From the NCBI GenBank assembly GCA_038380435.1, contig JAWZYU010000013.1, positions 65,428,446-65,492,445 of the forward strand: 64,000 nt of DNA. Direction: 5' to 3'. The stretch is from Ryuthela nishihirai. Its lineage: Eukaryota > Arthropoda > Arachnida > Araneae > Heptathelidae. This document shows positions 58,901-64,000 of the stretch, one piece after another; position 1 is the first letter of the stretch; every line of letters starts with the position of its first letter. A program made the position numbers and the translations under genes. Below the pieces are notes generated by a model. It saw only the letters and a list, made by a program, of their open reading frames with translations, had not been told where the DNA came from and did no database searches.

Positions 58901-59583
58901 TAGCCATTAGAATATTCTGTACAATTCCTGTGTCAGTTGCTGATGCTGAAAGATCCTTCAGCAAAATGAAGGAAATAAAAAATGTATTCAGATCAACAAT
59001 GTGTCAAGAAAGACTGAGTAACCTTGGTTTGCTTAGTCTGGAGAGCGATCTTGTTAGGTCTTTAAATTATGATGACATAATTGGCGATTTTGCATCAACG
59101 AAGGCAAGGAGAGTTGTTTGTTGACATTGATATACTGTATAAGTTAGAAGTTGCAACTTTTTGGGAATAATGGGTTATATTATATTTAGTGTTGAATCTG
59201 CTATTATGCTAATGTGAAGTTTAACAAATACTGTTGCCTATTTTTCAGTACTGACAATTAAAAATGAAGACTCGCAGAATTGCATAGTTTTTCTCCATGA
59301 TGTGTTATGCAGCCTATATTAAATTTACTCAAAAATCCTAAATCTTGCTGTGAGCTTTGCAAAATATGTTCCCTAAAATAAATGCTAAAAAGTTTTATGT
59401 GACACAAACTGTGTAGGCCTATGTTTTTGCATGCCTGACTGCGCAACAGGCTTTTTTTCCTCTGAATGTCATCATTGTGTCCAGAATAATTGCTATTAAT
59501 GATTTGTAAAGATAAAAAGTTTTCAAGGGGGGACCCCGAGCATAATATTACATAGGGGCCCATAAATTCTCTCGGCGGCCCTG
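55991..59583 (+). mobile_element. hAT transposon, complete ends (3593 bp)
   Basis: Terminal inverted repeats CAGGGCCGCCGA at 55991-56002 and its exact complement at 59572-59583; both ends continue with G/C-rich 'ggggcc' words. An 8-bp target duplication ATAATAAT flanks it (55983-55990 and 59584-59591), the hAT hallmark, although the surrounding sequence is itself (TAA)-rich. The interior encodes a hAT transposase of the ZMYM1-like type with a few disabling changes. Confidence 0.92.
56519..59124 (+). pseudogene. hAT transposase (ZMYM1-like, TTF zinc finger), disrupted
   Basis: Related to the domesticated hAT protein ZMYM1. Order: a lysine-rich start at 56519, a Ser/Asn-rich acidic linker, a TTF-like zinc-binding segment (YCFRCRLFG, about 57080), a region with FLGERGLAFRGSS and LAQYDP typical of the DUF4371-like part, the catalytic-type DATPDTSHNEQ (about 57645), GSAHSLNLC (about 57940), and the C-terminal dimerisation domain with SVADAERSFSKMKEIKN and ERLSNLGLLSLE (58930-59100). 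Damage: a T-run frameshift near 56740 and compensating shift near 56855, an in-frame TAG at 57815, and a frameshift near 58885. Otherwise the order is complete, so decay is recent. Confidence 0.88.
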
Positions 59584-59591
59584 ATAATAAT

Positions 59592-60161
59592 ATCTTTCTT
59601 CGTCAAATTGCTTCCGCGTGTTCTTATTAAGCTACCTACCAATTTTGTGCGGTGCAATTTTCGTTCTTCACCGCTCCAGAGACTCAGTAATTGGGAAACT
59701 TATTTATAACAACCTCTATTTAAAGTAAAAATCGTATATCTTGTATACCAAAAACGATAAAATTTATTTATTATTATTGTTTTTGTACTATAACGAAAGT
59801 TTTTATGGAACCCTCTTTTTCATTTCACGTACTTCTGGGTTCGGCAGAATACCATTTGGGAAACACTGATCCACCGTGGTCAAAATTAAGAAATCGAAGA
59901 TGAATTGAAAATGGTATAAGTTTACACAACTCCATTTGCATCTATCTTCCAGAGTTGTATCGTGTTACTACATCATCTCGTTTATCTATGCTTCCTTTGT
60001 TTCTTAAAGGTGAAATAATGCTTGGAGAATTGTGTGTAAATCCACCATTGACATCAGTGGTAATAAACAAATAAAGTGACTATGAGAAGACTACGAGATA
60101 GTGCAGTTGACGATTCTCATACACTATGAGTATTTAAAAACTCTCAATTACATGGCAGTCA
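59592..60161. other. DNA without a recognised gene
   Basis: No supported gene or repeat. Confidence 0.45.
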
Positions 60162-60169
60162 ACTTAGGA

Positions 60170-60466
60170 CAGGCCTGGGCAAACTTTTTAGCTGAAGGCT
60201 TTTCTATGCGACTCGCATAGAAAATTGAAGTGGAAGGGAGGGCCGCCAGAGAAAATATTAAAAAAAAATAATCTAAAATGAAACATAAAAATATATAAAT
60301 TTATTAAAATTAATTATTTTAAAGAGAATTCACTTCCTCGAAGCTGAATTTCTTCTCCTTCTCTATGTTCTTTTTCTCCTTTAAAAATTTAATTCATTTT
60401 TCTGCAGTAACTCGCGAGCCGCACAAAAAGAACTGCGAACCGCGGGCCATAGTTTGCTCAGGTCTG
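60170..60466. mobile_element. hAT-like MITE, 297 bp
   Basis: Ends are inverted: CAGGCCTGGGCAAACT on the left, complement of CAGACCTGAGCAAACT on the right. Flanking 8-mers ACTTAGGA (60162-60169) and ATTTAAGA (60467-60474) agree at six of eight positions, an aged 8-bp duplication. The right end carries 'cgcgagccgcac' and 'gaaccgcgggcc' words. No gene is inside, so it depends on a hAT transposase in trans. Confidence 0.75.
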
Positions 60467-60474
60467 ATTTAAGA

Positions 60475-61400
60475 AAACCGTGAAAGTCTCAATTGCAGAA
60501 TCGCGTATTCTACTCCCATATTCTATTCTGATTGCCACTCATTTCAAGCCATGACTTGGAACTCTTTCAATGATACAGAAATTGTGTCCGCAGGCAAATG
60601 AAATCGAAAGCTACAAGACGTCATTCATTTTGACCAGTTGAACACATTCATTGGACACTCAAATGAATGGACCCGTATTCGGTGTTGCGAATTAAATTAT
60701 GTAATGGACAATAATTTTTTTAAGCAAATTTCAAAAATACTTACTAAGGGAGCACAGTTTTGACTTAATAGTAATCGATAATCTATTTCCCAAAAGCATT
60801 TTAATTTAATAACAATTTTTATTTTTACGAAGTCCTAAAAAATAATACATAATGTATATTTGCTGTCTATTTTTCCGCATATAGGCCTACAACATCTACA
60901 GAATTAGCAAGTAGAGAAATCTAGAGCTCATCTCTAATGAGGTAACTGATACACAAAAAATAAATATAATCTTAAACTTTCGTTATAATTAACCTACAGA
61001 GTTATAGCTTCAAGTTTCTTAAATTATTTCTTACTTTTCCAGTGGCATATTCTTTATTTATATTTTTAAACCAATAAGGATTAAGAGGAAAATTTGTCAC
61101 ACCGTTAATGGCACATACATTGAAATCTATTGAATACAAAACGAAACTTGGAGAGTTCTTTTAACAGTTTGAACACAATTTTTTTTTTACTTAATTATGT
61201 AATAACATATAACATTTAAAATATGTTTATTCTATAACGACTCTGTATTTTAATTATCAAATAAGAGTAAGGTTTCTTTGTAATTGTTTTAACAGATTTA
61301 TTCTAAGAATATTAACTCTTTTTCACAAGACATAATTTTTATATCTTACTTGTCCTACTTATTAGAGCTTTTCAAAAACAAATTTGTAAAATATGGGACG
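60475..61400. other. AT-rich DNA without a recognised gene
   Basis: No supported gene or repeat. Confidence 0.45.
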
Positions 61401-62290
61401 GAGAAGGATTCTAGAAACTACAACGCAATTTCCACAAACCCTCTGATATAAGGACAGGAGCTAACAAAACAGAAGTCCCTGTTGACCATTGCCTCTATTA
61501 GAACTAATGTCATGCTCACATTTGGTGTAAAAATGTGGGCACGACGTGTCGGCCAGGACGAGGCTTTGTCTGCCATTTTTCTCCAAAGTAATAGTGTCCG
61601 TTTTCCACCATTTTTGCTCGGAACGCCGATAACGAACGCAAAGCCGCCGCCATCATTGGAATGCCACCACATGGTCAGCGTGAGTCCCGGATGATGGGGC
61701 CTACGTGACCTACCGTGCGCGTAAACAACCACCACCTTGGCTCAAAAGATTCGCATCTCGACGGCGCCAGCCAATGACAGAGAGCCACGGTTCCCCAGTA
61801 GGTGACCTTTGGTCCTCGAGGATATCCTCGCAGAAAAAGAGATGAAAAGGATCACTTGTTGTTGGAGCGTTGACGAACTAGAACAAAAAATGTTCTAATC
61901 TGTTGCCGTACCTAAACAGTAGGCCACAGTACTGCGAGAAGGCGATAGCTGTCCGTCGAAGGGCAAGGCCGTCTGGCGTTATGATGCAGTGTGCCGCCTG
62001 AGAGGAGGGTGGACCAGATGCTGAAGGGGCTGAGGCTCCTTTTACAAAGCGGTCCAGACAGATAGAAGAAGATGTACCTGCTGCTACCTGAGAGGAGCGA
62101 CGACGTTTTTTCTCGCCCACAGGAGGTAAGGGATCCTCTGATCGGTGTCCAAAGTTAAGGAGCATAATTGTCATTGCCACGTTGCCTCGAGAAAGCTTTT
62201 GGAGCCGTTGATGTTCCCGGCTCCGCATGAACTTTGTGCTAGACTATACAACCGAACTGTTTGGCCTAGGGCCGTAGAAAGTGTCGTAAG
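61401..62290. other. GC-richer, CpG-containing stretch; possible promoter or exon
   Basis: Composition changes clearly from the flanks: repeated CG dinucleotides, 'gccgccgccatc' (61640), 'gtgcgcgtaaac' (61714), a CCAAT word (61771). A 116-codon minus-strand ORF (61878-62228) reads RSEDPLPPVGEKKRRRSSQ and ICLDRFVKGAS and includes potential splice-donor-like AGGTAGC. Part of it (about 62020-62068) resembles 46032-46080 in the right arm at the DNA level, so a repeat origin is as likely as a host exon. No function is claimed. Confidence 0.3.
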
Positions 62291-64000
62291 AACCAAATAG
62301 CTCTGAAGGAGCCAGCAGGAATTTGTGTTGGAGGTGGTGTAAATTCAGTGTGTCACCATGTTAAATATTTCTGGTAGTTTTAAGATGAAATGAACTGAAT
62401 AAATGTGTTTTATGTTTCACCCATTTCTGTTAGAGTGGTTTGTTGTGTATTGTTCCTGGGTTGAGACCACAACGATGTTTCTTTAGACCCTTCATTTTTT
62501 ATAAGTTCGCCCATATGTCAATCACGGGTCAAATACTCAGGGGTGCTCATGATACTAAGACAGCAAACAAAAATTAACTCTCGGAATAATAACAGCTAAC
62601 TCCCTAACTACTACGACAGTTAACAACTAAGCTATTTGTTAAACTCAGCCTATTACTTCATCATCTATACGCACAAAAATGGCTAAATTTTATGACGCAT
62701 TTACATGACTCGATTTAATACTAATTTAATACATTGTAAAAATCTCTTCACATTCTCGCACTTTGTTTTCTATTGGAAATATCTGTAAATAGAATGAACC
62801 CATTAGCTGTAGAGAACTTTTAATATAGATATACTCATTTTACTTTTTTTTTTTACAAAATGAAACATAAAATCATGGCAATTGTATTAATTATATGAGT
62901 TACATTTTCTTTTTAAATTTCCTATCTTAATGTTTACACTCCCAAGCAGTCCTCCAAAACTGTTTGAAAAGTTGATATTCAGCTAAATTTGCTAGTGTCC
63001 GGAGTAAACGACTGTGGGCCTGGGTGATGTGGAATAACCCATAGTCGGAAGAGGGGTCAGAGGGGGTTCTCACCCGGAAGCAGATTTTGAAAATGATGTT
63101 ACCAAATTTATGGCTCCGCTAAAAATCATTGCGCACATTGAAACTTGTTAAATCGGGTGAAATACAAAACTCTTCACATTTAAATGTCGTTCACTTACTA
63201 TTTTTCGTTCTGTATGGCATTAACAATATTAACATTTGAGCTTCTGACTTTGGATTTATAGTTTTAGCAATTATTTTTTCAAATTATATTTCCGCATTTA
63301 ATGGCATATAAGACAGATGGACATATAAGACGCATTCTCATTTTAGCGGGTAATATTTAGAAAAAGTTTTTAATGTAAGCATTTAATGTTTACCCCTGTT
63401 ATTATGGAACAACATACAGTAATAATAGGCAATCACATGTATGCACTTGTTAATGATATGCAGTGAATACGGAGGGAGTTTCTTGACATGTGTCTCTTGA
63501 TTCGCACTCGTTTCTCCGAAGTTAACGAGCTACGACGTTTGAAAGCGTGTCTAAACTTGTCATTACGTGTTAAAAACAAAGGTCCTATCATCATTTCTCT
63601 CTCTTCGCTAGCGATGTGTAAAGGGCGCTCTGCGAAATCTGTGCGTTGTAGTTATGGAGCCTTCTAAAGAAAGGGAAAGATTACACATTTTTAGAAGGAA
63701 GCAGCTTGAAAACGATGCAAAAAAATATCATGTCGATTTATCATAAGTATTTAGATATCATATATCTTCATATGGCACTGTTATGGGATCGGTACGCAAA
63801 TTCAGAAAAAGACTGCAGAGCTTGGAAGACCTCTGTCTTCAGCTATTCTTCAAATATGACGTTTCTCGAAGAGTCCTATATTTTTCTAATTTACATTTTG
63901 GAATCTTTAGTTTAAATTCTGCATCGTTATGCACATACAGATAATAGCCTATTTAAATCATTCTTTCGATATGTGTGCTTTATAAATCGTTGACCAACAA
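62291..64000. other. AT-rich DNA without a recognised gene
   Basis: No supported gene. A short 30-codon reading from ATG at 63654 (MEPSKERERLHIFRRKQLEN and on) sits after a CG-containing patch at 63480-63650, but is too short to call. Confidence 0.45.

Noticed and set aside
61401..61735. Definite CpG-island promoter
   Set aside because: Composition and a few motif-like words are suggestive only; no transcript start, exon or product can be shown, so it is reported as a possibility with low confidence.

Overview
This is eukaryotic, AT-rich, gene-poor DNA, almost certainly from an invertebrate animal. An arthropod, possibly an arachnid, is the best guess, but no host gene is present to fix the lineage. 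Nearly everything that can be named is mobile or repetitive: Tc1/mariner, hAT and Tigger-like DNA transposons, two non-LTR retrotransposon types (RTE-like and I/Jockey-like), tRNA-derived SINEs, fold-back MITEs and a large satellite array. No intact host protein gene, rRNA gene or CRISPR array could be supported. The only long uninterrupted coding region is a Tc1-type transposase at 3887-4918 (minus).

Region by region. 1-7345: a dispersed repeat family (called R290 here) built from roughly 293-bp subunits. It is interrupted by a SINE, an apparently intact Tc1 element (3649-5179) and a 5'-truncated RTE fragment (about 6460-7038). 8613-13878: a degenerate Tc1 element split by a full-length RTE-like LINE (9621-13486) with a 10-bp target duplication; that LINE is split by a 199-bp insert with its own 10-bp duplication, so the nest is three layers deep. 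15172-20960: a decayed I/Jockey-like LINE with gag-like ORF1 and an endonuclease-RT-RNase H ORF2, interrupted by a SINE. 21768-23390: a fold-back element hit by a complete 363-bp tRNA-derived SINE with a 7-bp target duplication.

24704-47933 is the most striking part: two inverted arms of about 2.9 kb flank about 15.8 kb of an 89-bp satellite (29143-44915, about 177 monomers) with higher-order structure. The arms carry fragments of two LINE families and SINE pieces, so the whole 23-kb block is palindromic around a satellite core.

48-64 kb: a Tigger-like transposase remnant cut by a SINE with an 11-bp duplication, a 33-bp coding-phase minisatellite, palindromic MITEs, a complete but frameshifted hAT element (55991-59583, 8-bp duplication) related to ZMYM1-type transposases, and a 297-bp hAT-like MITE. 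A GC-richer stretch at 61.4-62.3 kb is the only place where a host promoter or exon is conceivable. The elements do not form a pathway; they record successive insertions, which can be ordered by nesting.
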